Made by a program: the position numbers and the translations under genes
Part shown: positions 1-11,046 of the stretch, piece by piece
Numbering within the stretch: the stretch's first letter is position 1
Layout of the letters: each line of letters begins with the position of its first letter
Assembly: GCA_021783855.1 (NCBI GenBank)
Contig: JAJXTL010000015.1
Span: forward strand, 1 to 33,914
Direction: 5' to 3'
Length of the DNA stretch: 33,914 bases
From: Pseudomonadota bacterium
GTDB taxonomy: Bacteria > Pseudomonadota > Gammaproteobacteria > Burkholderiales > Gallionellaceae
The notes under the pieces: model-generated
The model's input: the letters and a program-made list of their open reading frames with translations, nothing else
Database searches by the model: none
Told to the model about the DNA's origin: nothing

Positions 1-204
1 CTGGATCAAAAAACTCAGAGAGTTCGGTTTCATTCCGAATCCAGTCTGATCAGCGTACTTTCAAATTTAATGGCTTTCAATAGCCAGCTTCCTGCACGCC
101 CAAAATCTGAATTCTTTCACGTTAACACAGGGACAATCCGGGTAAATATAGCGGATCAACGATACCGTAAGCTTATTACAGTCAAATTACATATCCTCAA
201 GTAG
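1..204 (+). CDS. 3' end of a possible gene, truncated by window edge
   Basis: Frame 1 stays open from the first base to a TAG at 202-204, giving 67 residues ending ...RKLITVKLHILK. No start is needed because the frame enters from outside the window. I do not recognise the protein. The segment is AT-richer than the prfC gene that follows convergently on the other strand 16 bases later. An open frame of this length arises by chance a few percent of the time, so this is a plausible but unproven gene end. The sequence upstream of the window would decide it. Confidence 0.35.
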   Translation: MDQKTQRVRFHSESSLISVLSNLMAFNSQLPARPKSEFFHVNTGTIRVNIADQRYRKLITVKLHILK

Positions 205-220
205 GGACCGTGGCTGATGC

Positions 221-1867
221 TCAGCTCAGTTGCTGACCGTGCTCACGGGTTGCATGAAACTGTACCTTGGGCCAGCGCTCCTGTGCCAGACGCAGGTTTA
301 CCCCGCTGTCCGCGAGATAGGCGTAGTTGCCGTCCACGTCTTTTGCCAGGCGGCTCTGGTTAGCCTTGACGAACTCAGCCAGATGAGCCGCATCCGGACA
401 AGTCACCCAACGCGCAGTGTGTATGCCGGCGCGTTCGAACACCGCATCCACGCCGTACTCGGCTTTTAAGCGATGCTCAACCACCTCGAACTGCAACTGC
501 CCGACCGCACCGATCAGCGGATTGCTGGTGTCTGTCAATGGTTCAAAAACCTGAACCGCACCCTCTTCACCCAACTGGCGCAAGCCCTTTTGCAATTGCT
601 TGGCCTTCATCGGGTCGCGCAGCCGCGCCCGACTGAACAGCTCAGGGGCAAAGTAAGGAATACCCTTGAAAGTGAGCGCTTCGCCTTCGGTGAGCACGTC
701 GCCAATCTGTAACTGTCCGTGATTGTGAACGCCGATAATATCGCCCGCATAAGCCTCATCCATACGCGTGCGCTCATTCGCCATGAAGGTCACCGCGTTG
801 GCCAGCTTCATTTCCTTACCGGTACGGCGGTGTTTGACCTTCATCCCCGAGGTATAACGCCCCGAACAGACGCGCATGAAAGCGATGCGGTCGCGGTGAT
901 TCGGATCCATGTTGGCCTGAATCTTGAACACGAAACCGGTAAAGGCGGATTCTGTCGGTTGCACCATGCGCACATCGGTGGCACGCGGCAAGGGCGCAGG
1001 CGCCCAGTCCACCAGCGCGCGCAATATTTCACGCACGCCGAAATTATTCACGCCTGAACCGAAAAACACCGGCGTTTGCTGGCCGCGCAAAAACTCCTGC
1101 AAATCAAACGACGCACCCGCCCCCATCACCAGCTCGGTTTCATCGCGCATGGTCTGCATCTCGGACGGGCACTGCGAAGCCAGCTGATCGATCTCTGCAC
1201 CCTGCAAGGTCTCGACTTCCTGCCCCGCCTTGGCCTCACCCGGCAGGAATCGCAACACCTGATCGTTCAACAGGTGATACACACCCTGAAAGCGCTTGCC
1301 CATGCCGATCGGCCAGGTCACCGGCGCGCACTTGATTTTCAGGACAGACTCGATTTCGTCCAGCACTTCCAGCGGTTCGCGCACTTCGCGATCCATCTTG
1401 TTGATGAAGGTGATGATGGGCGTATTGCGCAAACGGCACACTTCCAGCAACTTGATGGTTTGTTCCTCGACGCCCTTGGCCGCATCCACCACCATCACCG
1501 CCGCATCCACTGCGGTCAGCACGCGGTAGGTATCTTCCGAAAAATCCTGGTGACCCGGCGTGTCGAGCAGATTGATCACGCAATCATCGAAGGTGAACTG
1601 CATCACCGAACTTGCCACGGAAATGCCGCGCTGCTTCTCGATTTCCAGCCAGTCGGACGTGGCATGGCGTCCGCTCTTCCTCGCCTTTACCGTCCCTGCC
1701 ATCTGGATCGCACCGCCGAACAGCAACAGTTTTTCGGTCAGCGTGGTCTTACCCGCATCCGGGTGCGAGATAATCGCAAAGGTGCGGCGGCGTTTCACCT
1801 CGCGCACGATTCCCTCTGCGCTGACCGGTGTGTCGCCGGTACGGATTTCTTCTGAAGTCTGAATCAT
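221..1867 (-). CDS. prfC: Peptide chain release factor 3 (RF3), translational GTPase
   Basis: RF3 uses GTP to recycle RF1/RF2 from the ribosome after peptide release. The 548-residue product carries the GTPase motifs in order: G1 HPDAGKTT at about residues 35-42, G3 DTPGHQDF, and G4 NKMD. Domain II/III elongation-factor-like sequence follows, including [12 protein letters not shown] and [16 protein letters not shown], which are typical of RF3 rather than EF-G. The frame stays open further upstream, but that part runs through the tRNA-Phe gene and its terminator, so the ATG at 1867 (MIQTSEE...) is the sensible start. Length is close to the E. coli protein (529) with a slightly longer N-terminus. 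It lies directly downstream of tRNA-Phe on the same strand, separated by a terminator. Confidence 0.96.
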   Translation of the reverse strand: MIQTSEEIRTGDTPVSAEGIVREVKRRRTFAIISHPDAGKTTLTEKLLLFGGAIQMAGTVKARKSGRHATSDWLEIEKQRGISVASSVMQFTFDDCVINLLDTPGHQDFSEDTYRVLTAVDAAVMVVDAAKGVEEQTIKLLEVCRLRNTPIITFINKMDREVREPLEVLDEIESVLKIKCAPVTWPIGMGKRFQGVYHLLNDQVLRFLPGEAKAGQEVETLQGAEIDQLASQCPSEMQTMRDETELVMGAGASFDLQEFLRGQQTPVFFGSGVNNFGVREILRALVDWAPAPLPRATDVRMVQPTESAFTGFVFKIQANMDPNHRDRIAFMRVCSGRYTSGMKVKHRRTGKEMKLANAVTFMANERTRMDEAYAGDIIGVHNHGQLQIGDVLTEGEALTFKGIPYFAPELFSRARLRDPMKAKQLQKGLRQLGEEGAVQVFEPLTDTSNPLIGAVGQLQFEVVEHRLKAEYGVDAVFERAGIHTARWVTCPDAAHLAEFVKANQSRLAKDVDGNYAYLADSGVNLRLAQERWPKVQFHATREHGQQLS

Positions 1868-1884
1868 TTCGTTTACACCACAAA

Positions 1885-1916
1885 GCAAAAAGGCTCGCAT
1901 CGCTGCAAGCCTTTTA
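1885..1916 (-). terminator. Rho-independent terminator after tRNA-Phe
   Basis: On the minus strand a 12-bp stem (1904-1915 with 1888-1899, one G-T pair) closes a 4-base loop and runs into a T-rich tract. It starts a few bases after the encoded CCA of the tRNA and ends about 20 bases before the prfC start, so it should end the tRNA transcript. prfC would then need read-through or its own promoter. Confidence 0.8.
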
Positions 1917-1922
1917 TTTATT

Positions 1923-1998
1923 TGGTGGCCCGGGGCGGAATCGAACCACCGACACAAGGATTTTCAATCCTCTGCTCTACCGACTGAGCTACCAGGCC
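1923..1998 (-). tRNA. tRNA-Phe (GAA)
   Basis: The minus strand folds into a full cloverleaf of 76 nt with encoded CCA. The acceptor stem GGCCTGG/CCGGGCC includes one U-G pair, the D arm contains AGCTCAGTCGGTAGAGC, the anticodon loop is TTGAAAA with anticodon GAA, and the T arm contains GGTTCGATTCC. The anticodon reads Phe codons. The 3' CCA is encoded. Confidence 0.97.
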
Positions 1999-2054
1999 AT
2001 TTTTAACACTCTGCAAAGACCTGAAAACAACGCTTTCAAGCTTGAGAGCCGCGC

Positions 2055-2082
2055 ATTATACCTACTTTACCGAGAACAGCAA
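2055..2082 (-). promoter_or_regulatory. Promoter of tRNA-Phe
   Basis: On the minus strand TTGCTG (2082-2077), a 16-base spacer and a perfect TATAAT (2060-2055) lie about 55 bases upstream of the mature tRNA. The bases after the -10 are GC-rich (GCGCGG), the discriminator type expected of stringently controlled stable-RNA promoters. Confidence 0.6.
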
Positions 2083-2091
2083 TACAAATGA

Positions 2092-2115
2092 CAAACCCCG
2101 CCGGAGCGGGGTTTG
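2092..2115 (-). terminator. Hairpin terminator downstream of groEL
   Basis: A perfect 10-bp GC-rich stem (2092-2101 with 2106-2115) closes a 4-base loop, 29 bases past the groEL stop. The minus-strand tail (TCATTTGTATT) is only moderately T-rich, so it may be a weak terminator or an mRNA-stabilising hairpin. Confidence 0.65.
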
Positions 2116-2143
2116 CGAGATCAATCCAACAACGATTGATTAT

Positions 2144-4100
<1,957 letters not shown>

Positions 4101-4173
4101 ACTTATATCTCCTGAATCAATGAGTTGAATTAAATGCAGAGGCAAAACGCAAGAGGCTCCGCCTGCAAGCGCT

Positions 4174-4204
4174 AACAATGGGGATAGCGGCTTGCAATTT
4201 CAAG
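4174..4204 (-). promoter_or_regulatory. Sigma32 (RpoH) heat-shock promoter of groESL
   Basis: Minus strand: CTTGAAA (4204-4198), a 14-base spacer, then CCCCATTGTT (4183-4174). This matches the RpoH consensus (CTTGAAA, 11-16 bases, CCCCATNT) almost exactly. No CIRCE inverted repeat is visible near it, so control appears to be through sigma32 rather than HrcA. Confidence 0.9.
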
Positions 4205-4218
4205 GGCGGAGGTAAAAT

Positions 4219-5469
4219 TTATTTCCTTGGTGGCAGCGCCACCCTGTTATCTTTACTGAACTGATAGTCGTGAAAAACATGCTCGGCGGACAGAATCTGG
4301 TAGCTACCATCCTCGTTGCGATGGGTAGTATCCTTGAGCCGATAGGTATAGTGCCCGCAAGTCCAGCAATCATAGTTGCGCATGTGCGTGCACAAGCATG
4401 TCTTGTCGGGAACGGAAATTTTCTTGGCGTCAGGATTTGCTGCAACGACCCGGTTGTAGGCGTCGATGTAGGCACAGCCGCCGTTACCGTCGAGCAGATA
4501 ACCGAAAGCCTCGCAGTTCGGGCGTATCCCCGCACTGATCGCCGGGCAGTTTTTCAACATGCGCATCGGATAACCGGTGGGTGACAACATATTTACTTCG
4601 ATGTCTTCTTCACTGGCCTTGAAATATTCCTGCTGCACCTTTTCAGGAATGCCGCACTCATCGGCAACCGTAAAACGTGTCGCCACCTGTACGGCCGCTG
4701 AGCCTGTCTCCAGATAGCTTACCGCGTCGCTGCCGGTGAAAATGCCGCCCGCCGCAATGACCGGGATGTCCAGATGTTCAGTCTTGAGAAACAACTGCAT
4801 CTCGACAACGATGCTGCGCAGATCATATTGCGCCCAGTCCATGCCGAAGCCCAGATGACCACCGGCCAGCGGCCCCTCCACCACGATATAATCAGGCAGG
4901 CGATTCAGCCTGGCATTCTTGCGCAGAAACAATTGCAGTGCGCGCACTGACGAGACGATGATGCCCAACTGCGCATCGCGGAAGCGCGGGTGATCCTGCA
5001 TCATCGCAAACGAACCCAGATGCAATCCTGCTGCCAGGGTGATACCGTCAATACCCTCGTCCAACGCGGTCACCAGACGCGTACGCAGAGTTTCGCGCGG
5101 CGCGTTCATGGTCAGCTTTTCCATGCAATTGACGAAAATCATGCCATCGCCGCGCTTGGCCTCCATCGTGCTGCGCACATGCAGACGCGTCGCTTCCGCG
5201 ACCTGCGCCAAATCGAATTGCACAATCGATTTATCCGCCTGCAAGATGTTCAATTTATATTGCTTTTGCTTGTCGCTGACAAACTTTGTCTTGTAACGCT
5301 TATCGGTCACCGTCGGCAGCATTGCGTCGGAAATATGCCCGACGCCGCCCAGGCGCGCTGCCACCAGAGCCAATTCGGCGGTAGAAATATCCACCCCCAT
5401 TCCACCTATCATAATCGGCACCAACTCGCGCGAACCTAAGCGCAGGCGGAAATCATCTACACATTTCAT
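4219..5469 (-). CDS. Nitronate monooxygenase-family flavoprotein (2-nitropropane dioxygenase-like)
   Basis: A predicted FMN-dependent TIM-barrel enzyme of the NPD family, whose members oxidise alkyl nitronates or act as enoyl reductases. The 416-residue product shows an N-terminal PIMIGGMGVDIS barrel strand, VVEGPLAGGHLGFG, and the phosphate-binding IPVIAAGGIFTGSDAVSYLETGSAAVQVATRF block. The ATG at 5469 is preferred over 5478 because GGAGG lies 9 bases before it, while the earlier ATG overlaps that site. The C-terminal 80 residues are unusual for simple NPDs, with a cysteine cluster (CLCTHMRNYDCWTCGHY) that could bind metal. The substrate cannot be told from sequence. It is divergent from bioA and stops just before the groES promoter. 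Confidence 0.85.
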   Translation of the reverse strand: MKCVDDFRLRLGSRELVPIMIGGMGVDISTAELALVAARLGGVGHISDAMLPTVTDKRYKTKFVSDKQKQYKLNILQADKSIVQFDLAQVAEATRLHVRSTMEAKRGDGMIFVNCMEKLTMNAPRETLRTRLVTALDEGIDGITLAAGLHLGSFAMMQDHPRFRDAQLGIIVSSVRALQLFLRKNARLNRLPDYIVVEGPLAGGHLGFGMDWAQYDLRSIVVEMQLFLKTEHLDIPVIAAGGIFTGSDAVSYLETGSAAVQVATRFTVADECGIPEKVQQEYFKASEEDIEVNMLSPTGYPMRMLKNCPAISAGIRPNCEAFGYLLDGNGGCAYIDAYNRVVAANPDAKKISVPDKTCLCTHMRNYDCWTCGHYTYRLKDTTHRNEDGSYQILSAEHVFHDYQFSKDNRVALPPRK

Positions 5470-5753
5470 TACTGCCATCCTCCAACTGCCGCGCCTCAAA
5501 CACCAGGGCGATACATTTAGTGCATATTAAAGAGCGAAGAATGCCACAGATGGAGCAATACTCAAAGCAAACTGGGTGTAGTTGTCACGATATTGTTAAA
5601 ATACTTATTTTTTGCAGAGGCATTATTCACCGTTGCAAAGCCGTCCAGTCGGCATGATTCCAATAACATAAGCCTTCTTTTTCGACGATCGATTCATCTG
5701 TCGAAGAAACTGAAGTTCTGCGCACACGTCACAAAATTCGCTATGATTCACCG

Positions 5754-7082
5754 ATGCCAAAAAACACGCCAACCAATGCCGATCTGATCAGCCGCTCGCT
5801 GTCCGCCGTCTGGCACCCCTGCTCGCAGATGAAACAGTATGAATCGTTTCCACTGATGCCCATTGCGCGCGGACAAGGGGTATGGCTGCATGACTACGAC
5901 GGAAACAAATATCTGGATGCAGTCAGCTCATGGTGGGTCAATCTGTTTGGTCACAGCAACCCGCGCATCAACGCCGCCATCCGCTGCCAGCTGGAAAAAC
6001 TGGAACACGTCATGCTTGCCGGCTTTACCCATGAGCCCGTGATCGAGCTTTCCGAGCGCCTGCGTGAACTTGCACCGCCAGGCCTCGGTCACTGCTTCTA
6101 TGGTTCGGACGGCGCATCGGCCACCGAAATCGCACTCAAGATGAGTGCGCACTACTGGCGCAATACCGGACAGCCTGACAAAGTGCAATTCATCAGTTTG
6201 CAAAACAGCTATCACGGCGAAACCCTGGGCGCTTTATCAGTGACCGATGTAGCCCTGTTCCGCGATGCTTATGGCATGCTGATCCGCCAACAGGCAACAA
6301 TCGCGAGCCCTGACTCGCGCAATGCTGCAGAAGGCGAAACAAGTGAAACCTACGCGCTGCGCTGCGCAGAGGCGCTTGAAGCACATTTGCAGAAACATCA
6401 CGCGCAGCTTGCCGCCTTCATCATCGAGCCGCTGGTTCAGGGCGCCGCCGGCATGGCGATGTTTCACCCGACCTACCTCAAGCTGGCACGCCAGCTTTGC
6501 GATAAATATAGCGTACATCTGATCGCCGACGAGATTGCCGTCGGCATGGGCAGAACCGGGACGATGTTCGCCTGCGAACAGGGCGGGATCACGCCCGACT
6601 TCCTGCTGATTTCCAAAGGCATCACCGGCGGCTACCTCCCCCTGTCCATCGTGATGACGACTGACAAAATCTATCAGGCTTTCTATGCCACGGAGACCGC
6701 ACGCGGCTTTCTGCATTCACATTCCTATACAGGCAATCCGCTGGCCTGCCGCGCAGCTCTTGCTACGCTGGATATTTTTGCACAGGACAATGTGCTGACT
6801 ACCAATCGGCAAAAGGCAGCCTTTCTCAACAGCATCGCACAACCGCTGCGCGAACTGCCCTTCGTTAAAAACTGGCGCAACACCGGCATGATCTGGGCGT
6901 TTGAAGTGGTGTCTCCGCATGCGGATTTTGCGCAGCGCTGCTTTCAACTTGGATTGCAGCACGAGTTGCTGTTGCGTCCGATGGGCAACACGGTTTACTT
7001 CATGCCGCCTTACATTATCTCTGATGAAGAAATGCATATTCTGGTCACGCGCACGAAAAACATCATCGGTAAGCTGACATGA
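5754..7082 (+). CDS. bioA: Adenosylmethionine-8-amino-7-oxononanoate aminotransferase (DAPA synthase)
   Basis: A PLP enzyme of biotin synthesis that uses SAM as amino donor to make 7,8-diaminopelargonic acid. The 442-residue product has VWHPCSQMKQYESFP near the N-terminus, AVSSWWVNLFGHSNPRIN, the class III aminotransferase stretch IADEIAVGMGRTGTMFACEQ, and the Schiff-base lysine in LLISKGITGGYLPLS (about K288). HSHSYTGNPLACRAALA is also typical. The start at 5754 has no clear Shine-Dalgarno, but no other ATG fits the conserved N-terminus. Its last bases overlap the ATG of dacB (ATGA). No other bio genes are present. Confidence 0.94.
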   Translation: MPKNTPTNADLISRSLSAVWHPCSQMKQYESFPLMPIARGQGVWLHDYDGNKYLDAVSSWWVNLFGHSNPRINAAIRCQLEKLEHVMLAGFTHEPVIELSERLRELAPPGLGHCFYGSDGASATEIALKMSAHYWRNTGQPDKVQFISLQNSYHGETLGALSVTDVALFRDAYGMLIRQQATIASPDSRNAAEGETSETYALRCAEALEAHLQKHHAQLAAFIIEPLVQGAAGMAMFHPTYLKLARQLCDKYSVHLIADEIAVGMGRTGTMFACEQGGITPDFLLISKGITGGYLPLSIVMTTDKIYQAFYATETARGFLHSHSYTGNPLACRAALATLDIFAQDNVLTTNRQKAAFLNSIAQPLRELPFVKNWRNTGMIWAFEVVSPHADFAQRCFQLGLQHELLLRPMGNTVYFMPPYIISDEEMHILVTRTKNIIGKLT

Positions 7083-8566
7083 ATCTGGCTATTTTATTTG
7101 AACGTCATTCCCGCGCAGGCGTGAATCCAGATAATTTAAAACGCTCCCGCAACGCGGGACAACATAAATATGACGCTGTTTTTTGGCCTTGCGCACTTTT
7201 ACTCTGCATATTGTTATCGTCCGTGTTGAATGCAAATGCAATTCCGTTGCCGGACTCAGTCCGGGCTGAACTCGAAAAAGCCAACATCCCGACTGATGCC
7301 GTCGCAGTGGAAGTGCGCGAAGCAGGCAAACCTCGTCCGCTCATCAGTCTGAACGCCACGCAGGCAATGAATCCCGCTTCAACCATGAAGCTACTCACCA
7401 CTTATGCGGGTCTGGCAATACTGGGCCCTGCCTATCGCTGGAAGACTGAAGCTTATCTGGATGGAAAACTGGAAAACGGTGTGCTGTACGGCAATCTTGT
7501 TTTTAAAGGCTATGGCGATCCCAAGCTGACCATAGAAGAATTCTGGTTGTGGCTGCACGAGCTTCGCCAGCGCGGATTGCGCGAAATTCGCGGCGATATC
7601 GTGCTCGATAACAGCCATTTCCAAGATGATCACTATGATCCGTCCGCATTCGACAACAAACCTAATCGCGCCTACAACGTCGGGCCGAATGCCCTGCTGC
7701 TCAATCTGAACGCGCTGCACTTGCGCCTGTTGCCCGATAATGGTCAAATCACCGCACTGCTGGAACCCGATCTGTATGGCTATCAGCTGATCAACCGGAT
7801 CACCGCCTCGGCAAATTTACCCTGCAACGGCGAAGACGCTTACCAGTCGCATTTGGAAGGGCACAACATCGTGCTGGAAGGCAAAATCCCTGCTCTGTGC
7901 GGCGAAGCGCAGGATTATTTTTCTATTCTGCCGCCTGATGACTATTTCTTCGCCGTGTTCGCCGCATTATGGCAAGAGCTCGGCGGACAGATTCAAGGTC
8001 ATGTAAAAACGGGGTTCGCGCCAGATTCTCTGCCTGTTTTTTCCACCCACCTCTCGCCGTCCTTGTCGGAAATAATTCGCGACATCAACAAGTTCAGCAA
8101 TAACACCATGGCACGGCAACTGTTTCTGACTTTGGGTGCGACTGACGGAGGAACTGCCAGCATTGCACGCAGCGCTTCAGCCATCGCGCGATGGCTGGGC
8201 AATCGGCAATTTTCCGAACTCGTGCTGGAAAACGGTGCTGGCCTGTCGCGCACGGAACGCATCAGTGCGCAACACCTCGCCGACATCCTGAATCAAGCCG
8301 CACTCAGCCCTTATTCCGCCGAACTGGAAGCATCGTTGCCAATTCTGGGCATGGACGGCACGGTAAGGAGACGTTTCAAGGACGGAGATATTGCAGGGCA
8401 CGCCCATCTCAAGACGGGATCACTGGAAGGCGTGAAATCCATCGCCGGATATGTTCACGCCGTAAGCGGCAAGCAATGGATCATGGTTTTCATCATCAAT
8501 CACCCCAACGCGAAATACGGCCAGGCCGCGCAGGATGCGCTGATCGAATGGCTGGAAAAACGCTAA
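7079..8566 (+). CDS. dacB: D-alanyl-D-alanine carboxypeptidase/endopeptidase (PBP4 family, DacB)
   Basis: A periplasmic penicillin-binding protein of the S13 peptidase family, which trims or cleaves peptidoglycan cross-links. The three active-site motifs are present: STMK (S101-K104), SNN in KFSNNTMAR, and KTG in HLKTGSLEG. A hydrophobic segment at about residues 33-50 followed by ANA is a plausible signal peptide and cleavage site. The n-region is oddly long (about 30 residues), and residues 9-27 are encoded by a dispersed repeat (7104-7159), so translation may really begin later. The first ATG overlaps the bioA stop by 4 bases, which argues for coupled translation. Length 495 is normal for PBP4. 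Confidence 0.92.
   Translation: MNLAILFERHSRAGVNPDNLKRSRNAGQHKYDAVFWPCALLLCILLSSVLNANAIPLPDSVRAELEKANIPTDAVAVEVREAGKPRPLISLNATQAMNPASTMKLLTTYAGLAILGPAYRWKTEAYLDGKLENGVLYGNLVFKGYGDPKLTIEEFWLWLHELRQRGLREIRGDIVLDNSHFQDDHYDPSAFDNKPNRAYNVGPNALLLNLNALHLRLLPDNGQITALLEPDLYGYQLINRITASANLPCNGEDAYQSHLEGHNIVLEGKIPALCGEAQDYFSILPPDDYFFAVFAALWQELGGQIQGHVKTGFAPDSLPVFSTHLSPSLSEIIRDINKFSNNTMARQLFLTLGATDGGTASIARSASAIARWLGNRQFSELVLENGAGLSRTERISAQHLADILNQAALSPYSAELEASLPILGMDGTVRRRFKDGDIAGHAHLKTGSLEGVKSIAGYVHAVSGKQWIMVFIINHPNAKYGQAAQDALIEWLEKR
7104..7159 (+). repeat. Dispersed palindromic repeat inside dacB start
   Basis: The segment begins GTCATTCCCGCGCAGGC and ends with a TCCCGC-AAC-GCGGGA hairpin. It belongs to the common 'GTCATTCCCGCG..GGCGGGAATCCAG' class of intergenic palindromes, and a related core occurs in the MITE-like element at 13448-13555. 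Here it is read in frame as part of the DacB N-terminus. Confidence 0.6.
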
Positions 8567-8662
8567 TTGGGGAGGGCTTTTAGCCAAGACAACAGCGCTT
8601 AACCCCACGCCCCGGCGGTTTTAAAGTTGCCTGTTCATGCTTCGACAGCACGAACGGTCAAT

Positions 8663-10126
8663 TTACAACCCCAGCTCACCCCACATCTCATCCACACGAC
8701 GCTTGACCGCCTCATCCATCACAATAGGCGTACCCCACTCGCGCTGCGTCTCGCCCGGCCATTTGTTGGTCGCGTCCAGCCCCATCTTGCCGCCCAGCCC
8801 GGACACCGGACTGGCAAAATCAAGATAATCGATCGGCGTATTTTCCACCAGTAAGGTATCCCTGACCGGATCGACACGGGTGGTGATCGCCCAGATCACT
8901 TCCTGCCAGTTGCGAATATCGATATCGTCGTCCACCACGATAATGAATTTGGTATACATGAACTGCCGCAAAAAAGACCAGATGCCGAACATCACGCGCT
9001 TGGCGTGGCCCGCATACTGTTTACGGATCGACACGATCGCCATGCGATAGCTGCATCCTTCCGGCGGCAGATAAAAATCCACAATCTCCGGAAACTGCTT
9101 TTGCAACAGCGGCACGAAGACTTCGTTGAGCGCCACGCCCAGCATGGCAGGTTCATCGGGCGGCTTGCCGGTGTAGGTAGAATGATAGATGGGATCGCGC
9201 CGCATCGTGATGCGCTGTATGGTCAGCACAGGGAATTTATCCTGCTCATTGTAGTAGCCGGTATGGTCGCCATAAGGCCCTTCCATGGCCATCTCATCCG
9301 GATGAATCACGCCTTCGAGCACGATTTCGCTGCTGGCCGGCACCTGCAAATCGCTGCCCAGGCATTTCACCAGCTCGGTCTTGCTGCCGCGCAACAGTCC
9401 GGCGAACTGATATTCCGACAACGAATCAGGCACCGGGGTGACCGCCCCCAGTATCGTGGCCGGATCGGCACCGATCACCACGGCAACCGGAAACGGCACA
9501 CCGGGAAATTTTAGGGCATGATCGCGAAAATCCAGCGCGCCGCCGCGATGCGCCAGCCAGCGCATGATGACCTTGTTGGGTGCAATCACCTGCTGACGAT
9601 AGACGCCCAGATTCTGGCGCGACTTGTCAGGGCCACGGGTTACCACCAGCCCCCAGGTGATCAGCGGCGCAACATCGCCCGGCCAGCAATGCTGAATCGG
9701 CAGACGACTCAAATCCACATCCGCACCTTCCCACACCACATCCTGACAGGGCGCGCCGGATAATACTTTGGGCGACATGTTGAGCACCTGCTTCAATACC
9801 GGCCATTTTTCCCATGCATCCTTCAAGCCTTTGGGCGGCTCAGGCTCCTTGAGATAGGCCAGCAATTTCCCTACCTCGCGCAGCGCCGTAATCGATTCCT
9901 CGCCCATACCCAATGCCACACGACGCGGCGTGCCGAACAGATTGGCAAGCACCGGCATGGTGTGTCCTGCCGGATTTTCGAACAGGATCGCCGGACCCTG
10001 TGCGCGCAACACACGGTCGCAGATTTCCGTCATCTCCAGATGAGTGGAAACAGGCAGGCTGACGCGCTTGAGTTCGCCGATTTTTTCCAGTTGCGCGATA
10101 AAATCGCGCAAGTCACGGTATTTCAT
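8663..10126 (-). CDS. ubiD: 4-hydroxy-3-polyprenylbenzoate decarboxylase UbiD
   Basis: A prenylated-FMN-dependent decarboxylase of ubiquinone synthesis, acting after UbiA. The 487-residue product begins [22 protein letters not shown] and contains [25 protein letters not shown], the [20 protein letters not shown] active-site segment and [20 protein letters not shown] near the end, all typical of UbiD (E. coli 497 aa). The start at 10126 has AAGGGGAAG just upstream; the longer frame runs into the acyltransferase intergenic space. It is in line behind the two acyltransferases. ubiC and ubiA lie about 12 kb away in the same window. The UbiX partner that makes prFMN is not in the window. Confidence 0.96.
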   Translation of the reverse strand: MKYRDLRDFIAQLEKIGELKRVSLPVSTHLEMTEICDRVLRAQGPAILFENPAGHTMPVLANLFGTPRRVALGMGEESITALREVGKLLAYLKEPEPPKGLKDAWEKWPVLKQVLNMSPKVLSGAPCQDVVWEGADVDLSRLPIQHCWPGDVAPLITWGLVVTRGPDKSRQNLGVYRQQVIAPNKVIMRWLAHRGGALDFRDHALKFPGVPFPVAVVIGADPATILGAVTPVPDSLSEYQFAGLLRGSKTELVKCLGSDLQVPASSEIVLEGVIHPDEMAMEGPYGDHTGYYNEQDKFPVLTIQRITMRRDPIYHSTYTGKPPDEPAMLGVALNEVFVPLLQKQFPEIVDFYLPPEGCSYRMAIVSIRKQYAGHAKRVMFGIWSFLRQFMYTKFIIVVDDDIDIRNWQEVIWAITTRVDPVRDTLLVENTPIDYLDFASPVSGLGGKMGLDATNKWPGETQREWGTPIVMDEAVKRRVDEMWGELGL

Positions 10127-10176
10127 TTCTTCCCCTTGGAGCTGCCAGCGACTGACTACTTGCCACTGACCACTTG

Positions 10177-11046
10177 CTAATAATATTTTTCTTCGCCTTC
10201 CGGTCTGGTCTTGAAACGCTTGTGCAGCCAGAAATACTGCTCCGGCATTTCCCGCACACGACACTCGATGAATTCGTTCATACGCCGCGCGTCAGCGGCA
10301 TCGTCACCACTCGGATAATTCTCCCATGCAGGATAGAAGGTCAGCACGTAACCACCGCCCCCCGGCAACACGCGGGTGATGCTGGGCACAACTATTGCGC
10401 CCGTCATCTGCGCGATGCGCGACACCGAGGTCATGGTCGCGGCAGGCACGCCGAAGAAAGGTATAAATAAGCCATCCTTGACTCCCTGATCCTGATCCGG
10501 GGGATAAATGAACGGCATGCCTGATCGCACGCCCTTGATGATGGCACGCAACCCCTGCTGACGCGAATAAAGGAGCTGACGGCCAAAACGCGCGCGCTTT
10601 TTCAGCAGCAGCTCCGTCATGTAGACGCTTTTTTGATTCGCATACATACACACCGTATCGACGTGCTGCGCAATCCACTGCCCGCCCGCATCCATGCCGA
10701 CAAAATGCGGCGTGAGCAATATGGCAGGCTGCCCCCTGATCGCTTCAAAATGTTCGATTCCATCCACTCGAATCAAATCATTTATGCGCTCGGCACTCGC
10801 CCACCACAGGATACTGCGCTCAATCAAGCCACGTGCAAACATCCTAAAATGATTTCTCAGAAGCTGCTCGCGCGCCTTGTCGCCCCTCTCGGGGAAACAC
10901 AGCTTCAGGTTGATCTCGCCCACGCGGCGCCTGTCGGCTGCCATCAGGTAGAGCAACGACCCGAGTCCATTGCCTATGGAGACGATGACACGAAACGGCA
11001 AAAAATGTATCAGCCACAAGATAAAAATGCCGAATCGCATCAGCAT
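10177..11046 (-). CDS. Lipid A biosynthesis acyltransferase (LpxL/HtrB family), second of a pair
   Basis: An inner-membrane acyltransferase adding secondary acyl chains to Kdo2-lipid A. The 289-residue product has an N-terminal membrane segment ([21 protein letters not shown]), the HX4D catalytic box HFVGMD, and the family stretch [29 protein letters not shown]. It ends [19 protein letters not shown], also typical. The ATG at 11046 shares its A with the TGA of the upstream gene (TGATG), with AAGGAG 5 bases before, so the two are translationally coupled. An in-frame ATG at 11040 is an alternative. It is not clear from sequence which chain position this enzyme fills. Confidence 0.93.
   Translation of the reverse strand: MLMRFGIFILWLIHFLPFRVIVSIGNGLGSLLYLMAADRRRVGEINLKLCFPERGDKAREQLLRNHFRMFARGLIERSILWWASAERINDLIRVDGIEHFEAIRGQPAILLTPHFVGMDAGGQWIAQHVDTVCMYANQKSVYMTELLLKKRARFGRQLLYSRQQGLRAIIKGVRSGMPFIYPPDQDQGVKDGLFIPFFGVPAATMTSVSRIAQMTGAIVVPSITRVLPGGGGYVLTFYPAWENYPSGDDAADARRMNEFIECRVREMPEQYFWLHKRFKTRPEGEEKYY

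Noticed and set aside
1076..1855. Long plus-strand frame opposite prfC
   Set aside because: It lies wholly antisense to the conserved GTPase gene, and its His/Gln/Arg-rich translation is typical of a shadow frame.
5678..5708. TTTTTCGAC...GTCGAAGAA inverted repeat before bioA, considered as a BirA-type operator
   Set aside because: The arms are only 9 bp with a 13-base loop, and the sequence does not resemble the BirA operator.
5593..5787. 64-codon frame before bioA
   Set aside because: Overlaps the bioA start, no ribosome-binding site, AT-rich intergenic DNA, no protein-like pattern.
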